Program-made: the position numbers and the translations under genes | Notes under the pieces: generated by a model | Seen by the model: only the letters and a program-made list of their open reading frames with translations | Database searches by the model: none | Told to the model about the DNA's origin: nothing | From: a virus | Length of the DNA: 40,213 nt | Virus record (IMG/VR): IMGVR_UViG_3300036770_007858 | Span: 1 to 40,213 of that record | Direction: 5' to 3' (one strand) | Part shown: in pieces, positions 40,146-40,213 of the stretch | How the letters are laid out: the number at the start of each line of letters is the position of its first letter | Position numbering within the stretch: position 1 is the stretch's first letter

Positions 40146-40213
40146 TTTAAACTCTTTATTATCTTTTCTAACTTTAAATATTCTTTCTGATTGGCTACAG
40201 CATTACTATGCCA
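40142..40213 (-). CDS. C-terminal fragment of an unidentified gene
   Basis: The minus-strand frame is open from the window edge to a TGA that overlaps the QueC-like ATG (ATGA). The visible 23 residues, ending YLKLEKIIKSLK, are basic and helical. The other two frames on this strand have stops at once, which supports this one. The gene is translationally coupled to the QueC-like gene, so it may belong to the same pathway; its identity cannot be read from this piece. Confidence 0.55.
   Translation of the reverse strand, partial: WHSNAVANQKEYLKLEKIIKSLK

Noticed and set aside
1-40213. tRNA genes, CRISPR arrays, insertion sequences and integrase/attachment sites
   Set aside because: No cloverleaf-like sequence, regular repeat-spacer pattern, transposase or integrase was found when reading the window.

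Overview
This window is a piece of a large, AT-rich tailed-phage genome that is a distant relative of T4 (myovirus with a T4-type replisome). The evidence is a set of recognisable T4-family replication proteins in T4-like order: gp41-type helicase, gp59-type helicase loader, gp32-type ssDNA-binding protein, gp45-type sliding clamp, RNase H and gp61-type primase. Nearly perfect copies of the T4 late promoter core (TATAAATA or TAAATA) also stand in front of the virion genes. Several small genes resemble, from memory only, those of marine T4-like phages. The host cannot be read from the sequence. Early promoters look like ordinary sigma70 (TTGaxx / TATAGT).

Layout. (1) 1-16776, plus strand: tail, baseplate and fibre proteins. 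They start with a gene cut by the window edge, then three very large structural proteins with LamG-like and beta-propeller segments, a fibre with a lectin-like C-terminus, two proteins sharing an Mtd_N-type N-terminus (one with a tail-collar domain and glycine-rich tip), a 55-residue protein and a lectin-like repeat protein. (2) 16773-20188: a cassette for sugar and small-group chemistry lying inside the tail block: a glycosyltransferase fused to a sulfotransferase-like domain, a second glycosyltransferase-like gene on the minus strand, a TagD-like cytidylyltransferase and a methyltransferase. (3) 20209-22962: a six-blade Asp-box propeller fibre. (4) 22959-24905: small genes of unknown function, including a two-TM protein with a possible zinc ribbon. 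(5) 25000-26924: a free-standing homing endonuclease with two HTH repeats, then the primase. (6) 26925-28347: a coiled-coil protein and a 57-residue protein, minus strand. (7) 28361-35920: the replication block on the minus strand, mostly overlapping genes. (8) 35960-37302: class II glutamine amidotransferase plus glycosyltransferase, a coupled pair. (9) 37375-39382: two putative internal or scaffold-like head proteins. (10) 39414-40213: a QueC-like PP-loop enzyme and the tail end of a coupled upstream gene.

The strongest genome-wide pattern is promoter placement. Most promoter-headed genes have the T4-type late core, or a sigma70-like -10 box, ending 5-7 nt before the start codon, and I see no clear Shine-Dalgarno sequence. 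The mRNAs should therefore begin at or next to the AUG. Genes without such a promoter are usually coupled to the upstream stop codon. The most unusual biology is the glycosyltransferase-sulfotransferase cassette among the fibre genes, and the QueC-like enzyme that has lost three of four zinc cysteines and sits about 2 kb from a stand-alone class II amidotransferase.
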